Source of the DNA: Betaproteobacteria bacterium
GTDB lineage: Bacteria > Pseudomonadota > Gammaproteobacteria > Burkholderiales > Burkholderiaceae_C
Length of the DNA stretch: 64,000 nt
Assembly: GCA_016704535.1 (NCBI GenBank)
Contig: JADIZZ010000012.1
Span: 124,001 to 188,000 of the forward strand
Direction of reading: 5' to 3'
Of this stretch, positions 18,549 through 29,903 are shown piece after piece. The notes under the pieces were generated by a model, which was given only the letters and a program-made list of their open reading frames with translations, had not been told where the DNA came from and ran no database searches. The position numbers were made by a program, and so were the translations under genes. Each line of letters starts with the position of its first letter. Within the stretch, counting starts at the first letter, position 1.

Positions 18549-19121
18549 ATGGAAGCCTTCCTCGTCTCGACCGGTGTCGTCGCCCTCGGCGAAATGGGCG
18601 ACAAGACCCAGCTGCTGGCCATGCTGCTGGCCGCACGTTTCCGCCGGCCGCTGCCCATCGTCGCCGGCATCCTGGTGGCCACGCTGGCCAACCATGCCGC
18701 CGCCGGCGCCCTGGGCGGCTGGGTGGCCACGGCCCTGGGCCCGGATGTGATGCGCTGGGTCATCGGCCTGTCCTTCCTGGCCATGGCGGCGTGGATGATG
18801 GTGCCCGACGAGATCGACGACGACGCCTCGCACGGCCACAGCCGCTTCGGTGTCTTCGGCACCACGGTGGTCGCGTTCTTCCTGGCCGAAATGGGCGACA
18901 AGACGCAGATCGCCACCGTGGCGCTGGCCGCGCGCTACCCCGAACTGGTGGCCGTGGTGGCCGGCACCACGCTGGGCATGATGATCAGCAACGTCCCGGC
19001 GGTCTACCTGGGCGAGGCCATTGCGAAGAAGGTGTCCATGAAGCTCGTGCACGGCATCGCCGCGGCCATCTTCGCGGCGCTCGGGGTCCTGACGCTGCTC
19101 AACGTCGGCAGGCTGTTCTGA
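18549..19121 (+). CDS. GDT1/UPF0016 (TMEM165-like) cation transporter
   Basis: Encodes 190 residues from the ATG at 18549; an in-frame ATG at 18495 would add 18 residues but the hydrophobic core begins right after 18549. Two copies of the family signature EMGDKTQ are present, at about 15-21 and 115-121, each starting a three-helix half. Bacterial members such as MneA/MntX-like proteins export manganese or act in calcium/manganese exchange at the inner membrane. I looked for a yybP-ykoY manganese riboswitch upstream and found none. A TAGAAT at 18464-18469 could be a -10 element. Confidence 0.9.
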   Translation: MEAFLVSTGVVALGEMGDKTQLLAMLLAARFRRPLPIVAGILVATLANHAAAGALGGWVATALGPDVMRWVIGLSFLAMAAWMMVPDEIDDDASHGHSRFGVFGTTVVAFFLAEMGDKTQIATVALAARYPELVAVVAGTTLGMMISNVPAVYLGEAIAKKVSMKLVHGIAAAIFAALGVLTLLNVGRLF

Positions 19122-19159
19122 CGGGGTGTCGCAGACGCCCGCTGATACACTGCCGGCCG

Positions 19160-19371
19160 TCAGGAGAGAGCCTCGAAGAGAGGCCGCCGAAGGCGCAGAG
19201 GCCGGGCAGGACGCCACCTCGAACGCTCAGGCAAAAGGACTGACTTTCTCACCTCACTGGAGAGAGGCCGCCGGGTTTTGCAGGCGGCCCACCGAAGGGG
19301 CAAGGCCTGCCGATCGCTGTGCATGGGCACACGACGGGGCAGCGCTGAATCTCTCAGGTAAAGCGGACAGC
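19160..19371 (+). ncRNA. Tandem glycine riboswitch
   Basis: Two glycine aptamers in series. The first (about 19160-19243) has AGGAGAGAGCC, GCCGAAGGCGCAGAGGCC and GAACGCTCAGGCAAAAGGAC. The second (about 19256-19371) has CTGGAGAGAGG, CACCGAAGGGGCAAGGC and AATCTCTCAGGTAAAGCGG. These match the conserved blocks of the gcvT-type riboswitch. A short linker separates them, as in cooperative tandem forms. The element lies directly upstream of gcvT; in this class glycine binding normally turns expression of the cleavage operon on. Confidence 0.96.
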
Positions 19372-19431
19372 GAGGGCCCGGCACACCGCCACAAGCGGTG
19401 ATTGCATCGACGCCCTCGAAAGGTCTGCGCC

Positions 19432-20577
19432 ATGTCCTCCGTTTCCGATACCCCGCTGCACCACACCCCGCTGCACGCGTTGCACCTGCGCCTGGGCGCG
19501 CGTCTGGTGCCCTTCGCGGGCTATGCGATGCCGGTGCAATACCCGGCCGGAGTGATCGCCGAGCACAAGCAGTGCCGCGAGGCCGCGGCGCTGTTCGACG
19601 TCTCGCACATGGGCCAGCTGCGCCTGGTCGGCGCCGACGCCGCCGCCGCGCTCGAGACCCTGGTGCCGGTGGACGTCGTCGACCTGGGCATCGGCCGCCA
19701 GCGCTACGCCTTCTTCACCAACGCCAGCGGCGGCCTGCTCGACGACCTGATGATCGTGCGGCCCGACGCGGCGGCGCGCGCGGCCTTCGGCGACCTCTTC
19801 CTCGTCGTCAACGCCGGCTGCAAGGACGCCGACCTCAGGCACCTGCAGACGAACATCGGCCACCGCTGCGCCGTGGTGCCCATGCCCGAGCGTGCGCTGC
19901 TGGCGCTGCAGGGTCCGCAGGCGGTCGATGCGCTGGCACGGCTGAACCCGGCCGTGGCCGCGATGGTCTTCATGAGCGGCGGCGTGTTCGACCTGGCCGG
20001 CATCACGTGCTTCGTCACGCGATCGGGCTACACCGGCGAAGACGGCTTCGAGATCAGCGTGCCCGCCGAACATGCCGTCACGCTGGCCGAGGCGCTTTTG
20101 GCGCAGCCCGAAGTGAAGCCCGCCGGCCTGGGCGCACGCGACACGCTGCGGCTGGAAGCCGGCCTGTGCCTCTACGGCCACGATATCGACGAGACCACGA
20201 GCCCGGTGGAAGCCGGCCTGACCTGGGCCATCCAGAAGGTGCGCCGCCCCGGTGGTGCGCGCGCCGGCGGCTACCCGGGCGCCGCCGCCATCGAAGGCCA
20301 TCTGGGCGGTGGTGCGCCGAGCAAGCGCGTCGGCCTCGTCGGCCTGGAACGCGTGCCAGTGCGCGAAGGCACGGCGCTCTTCGATGCTCACGGCCGCAAG
20401 CTGGGCGTGGTGACCAGCGGCACGCTGGCGCCCACCGTCAACCAGCCTATCGCGATGGCCTACCTGCCCGTCGACCACGCGCTGCCGCAGCACGAGGTCT
20501 ACGCCGAGGTACGCGGCAAACGCCTTCCGATGCGCGTCACGCCCATGCCCTTTGCCCCGCACCACTACAAGCGCTGA
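19432..20577 (+). CDS. gcvT: Glycine cleavage T protein (aminomethyltransferase)
   Basis: Encodes 381 residues. It moves the methylene group from the H-protein-bound aminomethyl intermediate to tetrahydrofolate, releasing ammonia. Family segments seen are LVPFAGYAMPVQYP, ALFDVSHMGQLR, GYTGEDGFEISVP and LRLEAGLCLYGHDIDE with the folate-side residues in place. The start at 19432 follows an AAGG and fits the family; the frame is open upstream into the riboswitch. First gene of gcvTHP, with its expression under the riboswitch. Confidence 0.96.
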   Translation: MSSVSDTPLHHTPLHALHLRLGARLVPFAGYAMPVQYPAGVIAEHKQCREAAALFDVSHMGQLRLVGADAAAALETLVPVDVVDLGIGRQRYAFFTNASGGLLDDLMIVRPDAAARAAFGDLFLVVNAGCKDADLRHLQTNIGHRCAVVPMPERALLALQGPQAVDALARLNPAVAAMVFMSGGVFDLAGITCFVTRSGYTGEDGFEISVPAEHAVTLAEALLAQPEVKPAGLGARDTLRLEAGLCLYGHDIDETTSPVEAGLTWAIQKVRRPGGARAGGYPGAAAIEGHLGGGAPSKRVGLVGLERVPVREGTALFDAHGRKLGVVTSGTLAPTVNQPIAMAYLPVDHALPQHEVYAEVRGKRLPMRVTPMPFAPHHYKR

Positions 20578-20615
20578 ACCTAACCTCCACACCAACCCCC
20601 CACAGGAGCACGCCC

Positions 20616-20990
20616 ATGACGACCATGTTCACCCCCGACCACGAGTGGATCAATATCGAGGACCACGAAGCCGCCGTCGTCGGCATCACCCACCATGCGC
20701 AGGACGCTTTGGGCGACGTGGTCTTCGTCGACCTGCCCGAGGTCGGCCGCAGCTACAAGAAGGGCGAGGTCGCGGGCGTCGTCGAAAGCGTGAAGGCTGC
20801 GGCCGACCTTTACATGCCGGTCAGCGGCGAAGTCGTGGAAGTGAACACGGCGCTGAAGGACGACCCTTCACTGGCCAACACCGACCCGCTGGGCAACGGC
20901 TGGTTCTTCAAGGTACACGTCACCGACATGGCCGAATTCGAGCAGTTGATGGATCCGCCGGGCTACGACGCGCTGCTCAAGACGCTGTGA
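20616..20990 (+). CDS. gcvH: Glycine cleavage H protein
   Basis: Encodes 124 residues, the usual size. The lipoylated lysine is K60 in GVVESVKAAADLYMP. The flanking HAQDALGDVVFVDLPEVG and NTDPLGNGWFFKV segments are canonical. It shuttles the aminomethyl group between the P, T and L proteins. A clear AGGAG (CACAGGAGC) precedes the ATG, 38 bases after gcvT. Confidence 0.97.
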   Translation: MTTMFTPDHEWINIEDHEAAVVGITHHAQDALGDVVFVDLPEVGRSYKKGEVAGVVESVKAAADLYMPVSGEVVEVNTALKDDPSLANTDPLGNGWFFKVHVTDMAEFEQLMDPPGYDALLKTL

Positions 20991-20998
20991 GGACGAGA

Positions 20999-21050
20999 GG
21001 GTCCGGAAGGACCCGAACGCCTCAGGGCGCCCGAGCGCGATACAAGCGCG
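20999..21050 (+). repeat. Three consecutive short hairpins between gcvH and gcvP
   Basis: GGGTCC-GGAA-GGACCC (20999-21014) is a perfect stem with a GNRA-type tetraloop. CGCC-TCAG-GGCG (21018-21029) and CGCG-N7-CGCG (21036-21050) follow. No T-tract is present, so full termination is unlikely. The array may stabilise the upstream gcvTH message, or adjust the dose of the very long P protein relative to the small H carrier. Confidence 0.55.
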
Positions 21051-21101
21051 AGGGGCTCTGAACCCACCACCCGCCCGCCCCGCCCTGCCTGGAACCCCGC
21101 C

Positions 21102-24038
<2,937 letters not shown>

Positions 24039-24142
24039 CGCGACGGGAGCCCGTGCTTGCGCGCAGAAGCCGACGCAGGTCTCTTCCGCGGCCTTCATGA
24101 AGCGGCCTGAACCGGCGCTGCCGCTACGGCAGTCGTACCCCC

Positions 24143-24886
24143 ATGAATGAGCCCGAGATCACTGCTGTCATGCCGCCAGCGCCACGCGATCGCCCGCTGC
24201 GCAGCTTCGTGTTGCGCGCCGGCCGCCTGGGCACCGGCCAGCAGCGGGCTCTGGAGCAACTGGGGCCCCGCTACCTCCTGCCCTACACGGCACACCCGCT
24301 GGACCTGGACGCCGTGTTCGGCCGCCACGCGCCGCGCGTGCTGGAAATCGGCTTCGGCATGGGCGACGCCACCGCGCAGGTGGCTGCGGCCTTGCCCGGC
24401 ACCGACTTCATCGGCGTCGAGGTGCACACGCCCGGCGTGGGCGCGATGCTCAAACGCATCGGCGAGCGGCAGCTTACCAACCTGCGCCTGGTCCAGCACG
24501 ACGCCGTGGAGGTGCTGGACCACATGCTGGCGCCCGACATCCTGGCCGGCGTGCACCTCTGGTTCCCCGACCCCTGGCACAAGAAGCGCCACAACAAGCG
24601 GCGCCTGGTACAAGCGACCTTCGTCTCGCGCCTCGTCACGCGGCTGGCGCCTGGCGGCTACCTGCACTGCGCCACCGACTGGCAGCCCTACGCCGAGCAG
24701 ATGCTCGAGGTGCTGAGCGCCGAACCGCAACTGGCCAACACCAGCACCGACCCGGGCGGCTGCTCGCCGCGGCCCGATTGGCGGCCGCTGACGAAGTTCG
24801 AACAGCGCGGCCTGCAGCTCGGCCACGGCGTGTGGGACCTGGTTTTCAGGCGCGTCGCTGCGGCGCCCGCGATAATCACAGGATGA
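24143..24886 (+). CDS. trmB: tRNA (guanine-N7-)-methyltransferase
   Basis: Encodes 247 residues. The SAM-binding motif is VLEIGFGMGDATAQ (about 66-79), followed by FIGVEVHTPG and the family signature HLWFPDPWHKKRHNKRR (about 139-155), with the C-terminal TKFEQRG motif. It makes m7G46 in the variable loop of tRNAs using S-adenosylmethionine. It overlaps the next small gene by ATGA. Confidence 0.95.
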   Translation: MNEPEITAVMPPAPRDRPLRSFVLRAGRLGTGQQRALEQLGPRYLLPYTAHPLDLDAVFGRHAPRVLEIGFGMGDATAQVAAALPGTDFIGVEVHTPGVGAMLKRIGERQLTNLRLVQHDAVEVLDHMLAPDILAGVHLWFPDPWHKKRHNKRRLVQATFVSRLVTRLAPGGYLHCATDWQPYAEQMLEVLSAEPQLANTSTDPGGCSPRPDWRPLTKFEQRGLQLGHGVWDLVFRRVAAAPAIITG

Positions 24887-25098
24887 CAGTCTTCTACTGG
24901 GTGATGGGCGTGCTCATCGTCGGCACGCTGCTGCCCTCGGTGTTCTATTTCCTGCTCTTCGCCACCACCGGCGAGCCGGCCTGCGAGCGCCGCGCGCGCA
25001 CGTTGTGGAACGTGTCGCGCGTGTTTGCGCTGGCGGGCTTCAACCTGCTGGTCTGGGGCCACGTCGTCTTCGGCCTGTGGCAGATCTGGTCCCGCTAG
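24883..25098 (+). CDS. Small two-helix membrane protein
   Basis: Encodes 71 residues starting within the trmB stop (ATGA). Two hydrophobic segments, VFYWVMGVLIVGTLLPSVF and VFALAGFNLLVWGHVVFGLW, flank a short charged loop (EPACERRARTL). No family was recognised. Its TAG stop shares the palindrome CTAG with the convergent cbpM stop. The translational overlap with trmB supports expression. Confidence 0.72.
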   Translation: MTVFYWVMGVLIVGTLLPSVFYFLLFATTGEPACERRARTLWNVSRVFALAGFNLLVWGHVVFGLWQIWSR

Positions 25099-25418
25099 GC
25101 CAGGCCCAGTCGCCGCAGCCGCGCGCGCAGCGCGCCGAGTTCGTCCTCGAGGTCGACCACCAGCGCGGCCAGTTCGGGCACGGCGTCGAAATCGCGTTCC
25201 AGGCACGCCAGACGCTGGGCGCGGCGCAGGTCGGCGGCGCCGAAGCGCAGCGCTTCACGCGGCCGGTCACGCGGCGCCGGATGTCGCGCCAGCAGCAGAC
25301 CCTCGTCCAGACGTTCGCGCAGCCAGGGCTCGGAGACACCGGCCAGACGGCACATCGCGTCGAGATCGAGCCAGAGATCGTCGAGCAGGGCCTCGACCGC
25401 TTGCGGGGGCAGGTTCAT
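25095..25418 (-). CDS. cbpM: Chaperone modulatory protein CbpM
   Basis: Encodes 107 residues of the MerR-like modulator that binds the J-domain of CbpA and restrains its co-chaperone and DNA-binding activity. A helical N-terminus (LDAMCRLAGVSEPWLRERLD) leads to a C-terminal coiled-coil-like stretch (LVVDLEDELGALRARLRRLG). Its start overlaps the cbpA stop by ATGA, the arrangement seen in E. coli. Identity rests on both sequence and position. Confidence 0.9.
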   Translation of the reverse strand: MNLPPQAVEALLDDLWLDLDAMCRLAGVSEPWLRERLDEGLLLARHPAPRDRPREALRFGAADLRRAQRLACLERDFDAVPELAALVVDLEDELGALRARLRRLGLA

Positions 25419-26428
25419 CGTGTCTCCTCGCGGCCATCGCGCTCGGCTTCCGCCGCCGCAACCTTGCGCGCATCGAACTCGGCGAGTTCGCTGGCCATCT
25501 GTTCGTAGAGCTTCTTCGCGCGCGGATCGAAGGCGCTGGGCAGCACCACGCGCAACTGCAGCTCCAGGTCGCCGGGCGTACGTGCCGGCAGGCCGCGGCC
25601 GCGCACGGTCACACTCTGGCCGCCCTGGGCGCCAGCGGGCACACGCACCTTCAGCGTGCTGCCATCGGGCAGCGTCACCGGCACCACGGCGCCGAGCGCG
25701 GCTTCCCAGGGCGCCACCGCGAGTTCGGTGACGAGGTCGGCACCGTCGACGCGGAAGCGCGGGTGCGGCTTGAAGTGCACTTCCAGCAGCAGGTCGCCGG
25801 CCGGCGCACCGCCCATGCCCGGGCCGCCCTGCCCGGCCAGGCGGATGAGCTGGCCGGCCTTCACGCCGGCCGGGATGTTGACCTCGAGCGTGCGCTCGAC
25901 CAGGTGCACACGGCCCTGCGCGTCGACCTGCGGCACCTTCAGCGTGATGCGGCGCTGGGCACCGCGCCAGGCGTCCTCGATGTCGAGCAGGATCTTGGCG
26001 TGGTGGTCTTCGCCAGCCGCCCTGAAGCTCGCCCCGCCGTCGCCGCGCGGTGCTGCGCCGCGGGCCTGGCGCCGCGCGCCCTGGCCCATGCGGCCGAACA
26101 GCTCGGCGAAGAAGTCGCTGTACTCGCCCGCGTCCATGCCCTCGGGCCGGCCGCCGCGGAACTCGAAACCCGCGTCCCAGTCGGGCGGCGGCGTGAAGCG
26201 TTCGCCGGCCTGGTGGCCCTGGCCGATGGCGTCGTAGGCGGCGCGGCGCTCGGGGTCCGAGAGCACGGTGTTGGCCTCGTTGATCTCGCTCATGCGCGCA
26301 GCGGCGTCGGCTTCCTTGCTGACGTCGGGGTGGTACTTGCGCGCGAGCTTGCGGAAAGCCTTCTTGATGTCGTCAGCGGTGGCCTCGCGCGCGACGCCGA
26401 GCACGGCGTAGTAGTCCTTGAACTGCAC
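25415..26428 (-). CDS. cbpA: Curved-DNA-binding DnaJ-family co-chaperone CbpA
   Basis: Encodes 337 residues from a GTG start with GGAGG upstream; the open frame reaches further but the J-domain begins immediately with QFKDYYAVLGV. The HPD motif is present (KYHPDVSKE), followed by a G/F-rich linker and two beta-barrel client-binding domains (EVNIPAGVKAGQLIRLAGQG; VPAGAQGGQSVTVRGRGLP). No zinc-finger is present, so it is a class II J-protein that works with DnaK. It is divergent from two hsp20 genes. Confidence 0.95.
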   Translation of the reverse strand: MQFKDYYAVLGVAREATADDIKKAFRKLARKYHPDVSKEADAAARMSEINEANTVLSDPERRAAYDAIGQGHQAGERFTPPPDWDAGFEFRGGRPEGMDAGEYSDFFAELFGRMGQGARRQARGAAPRGDGGASFRAAGEDHHAKILLDIEDAWRGAQRRITLKVPQVDAQGRVHLVERTLEVNIPAGVKAGQLIRLAGQGGPGMGGAPAGDLLLEVHFKPHPRFRVDGADLVTELAVAPWEAALGAVVPVTLPDGSTLKVRVPAGAQGGQSVTVRGRGLPARTPGDLELQLRVVLPSAFDPRAKKLYEQMASELAEFDARKVAAAEAERDGREETR

Positions 26429-26450
26429 GGTAGCTTGCCTCCAGCTGGGC

Positions 26451-26478
26451 ATGTGGGTGTGCGCCGGCGGGAATCAAG
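26451..26478 (-). promoter_or_regulatory. Possible heat-shock promoter of cbpA-cbpM
   Basis: Reading the minus strand, CTTGATT (26478-26472) is followed after 14 bases by CCCACAT (26457-26451). This resembles sigma-32 (CTTGAAA-N11..16-CCCCATNT) but with several mismatches. It points to cbpA and sits about 25 bases before the GTG start. Weak on sequence alone; context is supportive. Confidence 0.35.
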
Positions 26479-26483
26479 TAGGT

Positions 26484-26511
26484 CTTGAAACCGCAAGGCG
26501 CAGCCCCATCA
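26484..26511 (+). promoter_or_regulatory. Sigma-32 (RpoH) heat-shock promoter for the hsp20 pair
   Basis: CTTGAAA (26484-26490), a 13-base spacer, then CCCCATCA (26504-26511). This matches the RpoH consensus CTTGAAA-N11..16-CCCCATNT at all key positions. It lies about 67 bases upstream of the first hsp20 ATG and on the correct strand. Confidence 0.9.
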
Positions 26512-26577
26512 TCCTCCTTGCCCGGGGACCACCCGCCGTCCAGTGGGTGGCCCTCCCAACCGAAGGAGTTCAACACC

Positions 26578-27015
26578 ATGTACCGCAGCCTGTTTTCCGG
26601 CGACCTGTTCGCCGAAGTGGACCGCCTGCAGCGCCAGTTGCAGCAGGCCTTCGACACGCCCTCGCCCAGCATCCGCGGCCACGCCGGCGGCTTCCCCGCC
26701 GTGAACGTCGGCCAGACGCCGGGCTCGACCGAGATCTACGCCTTCGTACCCGGCATCGACCCGGCCAAGATCGACGTCACGCTCGACCGCGGCGTGCTCT
26801 CGATCACCGGTGAACGCGCCGCCGCCGTGGCAGCCAGCGACGCCAAGCTCACGCTGCACAGCAACGAGCGCTTCGACGGCCGCTTCCGCCGCGTGGTCAG
26901 CCTGCCCGACGACAGCGACCCCAACGCCGTCAGCGCCGACTGCCGCGACGGTGTGCTGCACATCAGCGTCAAGCGCCGCGAGGCGGCCCTGCCGCGTCGC
27001 ATCGAGATCCAGTGA
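26578..27015 (+). CDS. Small heat-shock protein (Hsp20), first copy
   Basis: Encodes 145 residues with an alpha-crystallin domain at about 38-140. The motif IYAFVPGIDPAKIDVTLDRG and the terminal strand DGVLHISVKRRE plus PRRIEIQ are typical. The start at 26578 has AAGGAG and matches the YRSLFSGDLF N-terminus; the frame is open upstream across the promoter. It acts as an ATP-independent holdase for unfolding proteins. Expressed from the sigma-32 promoter ahead of it. Confidence 0.93.
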   Translation: MYRSLFSGDLFAEVDRLQRQLQQAFDTPSPSIRGHAGGFPAVNVGQTPGSTEIYAFVPGIDPAKIDVTLDRGVLSITGERAAAVAASDAKLTLHSNERFDGRFRRVVSLPDDSDPNAVSADCRDGVLHISVKRREAALPRRIEIQ

Positions 27016-27058
27016 GGCGCGGCGCCGCGCCCGCGTGCAATGACACAGGAGTGACCCC

Positions 27059-27469
27059 ATGAACAACACCGTCGTTAAGACCCCTGACACCGCCGCGAAC
27101 ACCGCGACCGCCAATAGCACCCCGCCGGCACGAGACGAGCGTGCCCTGCTGCCGCCCGTGGACGTGATCGAGGACGCCACCGGCATCACCCTCTACGCCG
27201 ATCTGCCCGGCGTCTCGCGCGAGCTCCTGCAGCTGCGCGTCGAAGGCGACACGCTGGCCATCGAAGGCGAGGTGAGGCTGCCCGTGCCGCAGGACATGCA
27301 GGCCAGCCACGCCGAGGTGCAGCAGTCGCGCTACCGCCGACTGTTCACGCTGAGCAGGGAGCTCGACGCAACCAAGATCGGCGCCGAACTCGCCCAGGGC
27401 GTGCTGCGCGTGCGCATACCGAAGGCCGAGCACGCGCAGCCGCGACGCATCGAGGTGAAGGTGGCCTGA
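27059..27469 (+). CDS. Small heat-shock protein (Hsp20), second copy
   Basis: Encodes 136 residues. A polar N-terminal arm (about 1-30, rich in T, A and P) precedes the alpha-crystallin domain: VDVIEDATGITLYADLPGVS and GVLRVRIPKAE. It lacks the N-terminal phenylalanine-rich segment of its neighbour and may co-assemble with it, as paired class A/B Hsp20s do. AGGAG precedes the start, 43 bases after the first hsp20. A strong terminator follows. Confidence 0.93.
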   Translation: MNNTVVKTPDTAANTATANSTPPARDERALLPPVDVIEDATGITLYADLPGVSRELLQLRVEGDTLAIEGEVRLPVPQDMQASHAEVQQSRYRRLFTLSRELDATKIGAELAQGVLRVRIPKAEHAQPRRIEVKVA

Positions 27470-27481
27470 GTGGGAGCATGG

Positions 27482-27511
27482 GCCCGGGGACTTTCCCCGG
27501 GCTTTCGGTTT

Positions 27512-27512
<1 letters not shown>
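27482..27512 (+). terminator. Intrinsic terminator of the hsp20 operon
   Basis: GCCCGGGGA (27482-27490) pairs perfectly with TCCCCGGGC (27494-27502) around a CTT loop, followed by TTTCGGTTTT. It ends at the stop of the convergent uppP gene. Confidence 0.95.
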
Positions 27513-28369
<857 letters not shown>

Positions 28370-28507
28370 GGGGGTGCGGGCTCCAGCGGGGGACGGTGAG
28401 GTGCGGCCGCTGCGGTGGGCGACGCGCAGGCGGCGGCGGATGATAGCCAGCGCCGGCTGCGGCCCCGGGGCGGCCGGTCGTCATGGCCGCGATGCACCTC
28501 GATGCCT

Positions 28508-29089
28508 TCAGCGCTGAGGCGCCGGGGTCACGGGCAGCGGCACGAAACCGATCTCCAGCCCGCGCGGAGTGACGTGCACGCTGCCAGGCACGTAGCCCCT
28601 GGCGCGCAACTGGGCGGCCCGGTCGGCCGGCAGGCGGTAGATGGCACTGCCTTCCAGCACGCGTTCGGCCAGCGCGGCACCCAGGCGCTCGACCGTGTTC
28701 CGGTTGAAGGCCCCCGGCTCGACGAAGGCCAGGTCCTGCACACGCACCTGCGCCAGGCGCACCGTCTGGTCGCTGGGGTCCCAGCGCAGCGCGGCGTCGA
28801 AGTCGAGCTGGCCCTGCCAGCCCAGCCCCAGCAGCCGGTTCCGCGCGCGCACGTCGACCACGGCGGCCAGGCGGTTGCGCTCGGGAAGCAGCCGGACGCG
28901 CGGCGCGTTCACCGTGACGTCGAAGATGTCGAGCAGCGAGCGATCGAGCGGGAAGTGGCGCTCCATCAGGCGTGCGATGTCGGCTTCGCTCAGCGTCACC
29001 GTGGGCGGCCCCGCCAGGCCGGCGCAGCCGCCCAGCCCCAGCGCAGCCAGGCTGGACAGGCTCACGAGCAGATGGCGACGGCGCGGCAT
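28508..29089 (-). CDS. DUF1439 lipoprotein (YceB-like)
   Basis: Encodes 193 residues. The lipoprotein signal runs MPRRRHLLVSLSSLAALGLG to GGC, with a good lipobox (L-G-G-C). The mature part contains VTLSEADIARLMERHFPLDR and a long beta-rich region with DVTVNAPRVRLLPERNRL, matching the DUF1439 family, whose exact role is unknown. The start at 29089 was chosen for the signal peptide; nine extra codons are possible. It is divergent from the TetR gene. Confidence 0.85.
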   Translation of the reverse strand: MPRRRHLLVSLSSLAALGLGGCAGLAGPPTVTLSEADIARLMERHFPLDRSLLDIFDVTVNAPRVRLLPERNRLAAVVDVRARNRLLGLGWQGQLDFDAALRWDPSDQTVRLAQVRVQDLAFVEPGAFNRNTVERLGAALAERVLEGSAIYRLPADRAAQLRARGYVPGSVHVTPRGLEIGFVPLPVTPAPQR

Positions 29090-29125
29090 GAACGATTCTA
29101 GGAGCGCGCCCCTCACGGCAGCGGC

Positions 29126-29155
29126 TTGACCCGCCCGACCTCGCAGGGCTACATT
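29126..29155 (+). promoter_or_regulatory. Sigma-70 promoter of the TetR gene
   Basis: TTGACC (29126-29131), 18-base spacer, TACATT (29150-29155). A start of transcription near 29162 would fall inside the operator that follows and about 15 bases ahead of the GTG start, giving a nearly leaderless message. Confidence 0.6.
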
Positions 29156-29169
29156 ACTGACCAGTCAGT
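29156..29169. promoter_or_regulatory. Palindromic TetR operator
   Basis: ACTGAC-CA-GTCAGT is a perfect 6+6 inverted repeat immediately after the -10 element. The spacing over the transcription start is ideal for autorepression by the TetR protein encoded downstream. Confidence 0.75.
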
Positions 29170-29176
29170 CATTAAT

Positions 29177-29866
29177 GTGAACATCGAAACCCAGGTCGAT
29201 CCGCGCCAACTCCCGGCCCCCCGCCAGAGGCGCAAGGAAGCGCGTCCGCAGGAACTGCTGGATGCGGCGCTGGCACTCTTCGTCGACAAGGGTTTCGCCG
29301 CCACGCGCGCCGAAGAGGTGGCGCAGCGTGCCGGCGTGTCCAAGGGCACGCTCTACCTCTACTACCCGAGCAAGGAAGAGCTGTTCAAGGCCGTCGTGCG
29401 ATCCAACCTGGGCGCGCTGATCACCGAGGGCATCGAACTCGTCGAGCAGTACGAGGGCAGCACGTCCGAGCTGATGCGCGAGCTGATGCACACCTGGTGG
29501 AACCGCTTCGGCAACACCCCGGCCGCCGGCATCCACAAGGTGGTGATCGCCGAGGTGCGCAACTTCCCCGAGCTGGCGCAGTTCTACAGCGACGAGGTGA
29601 TGGTGCCGGCCGACCGGCTGTTCACCGGCTGCATCCAGCGCGGCATCACCCGCGGTGAATTCCGCCCCTTGCCGCTGCACGAAGCCGCACACACGCTGAT
29701 GGCGCCATTGCTCTTCATGGTGTTGTGCCGGCACTCCTTCGGCAGTTGCACGATCGAAGGGCGTGTCGAGATCGACCCCGCCTTGGTGCTCGAAACCCAT
29801 CTCGACCTCGTGCTGCGTGGCCTGGAGGTGCGCCCGCCGCAAGCCGCTGCAAGAGTGGCGGCCTAA
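29177..29866 (+). CDS. TetR-family transcriptional regulator
   Basis: Encodes 229 residues from a GTG. The frame is open further upstream, but those codons overlap the promoter and operator, so the GTG at 29177 is preferred. The DNA-binding domain (about 22-70) reads LLDAALALFVDKGFAATRAE, EEVAQRAGVSKGTLYLYYPS, KEELFKAVV. The C-terminal domain resembles the TetR_C type found in regulators of efflux and TolC-linked systems. It lies upstream of a methyltransferase gene and tolC, which suggests control of an export function. The inducer is unknown. Confidence 0.92.
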   Translation: MNIETQVDPRQLPAPRQRRKEARPQELLDAALALFVDKGFAATRAEEVAQRAGVSKGTLYLYYPSKEELFKAVVRSNLGALITEGIELVEQYEGSTSELMRELMHTWWNRFGNTPAAGIHKVVIAEVRNFPELAQFYSDEVMVPADRLFTGCIQRGITRGEFRPLPLHEAAHTLMAPLLFMVLCRHSFGSCTIEGRVEIDPALVLETHLDLVLRGLEVRPPQAAARVAA

Positions 29867-29903
29867 ACTCCGGGCTGGATTTCCGACCTTGAATTCACCG
29901 CCG

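Noticed and set aside
25095..25098. Shared CTAG palindrome serving as stop for two convergent genes
   Set aside because: Neat but expected for tightly packed convergent genes; no functional meaning inferred.
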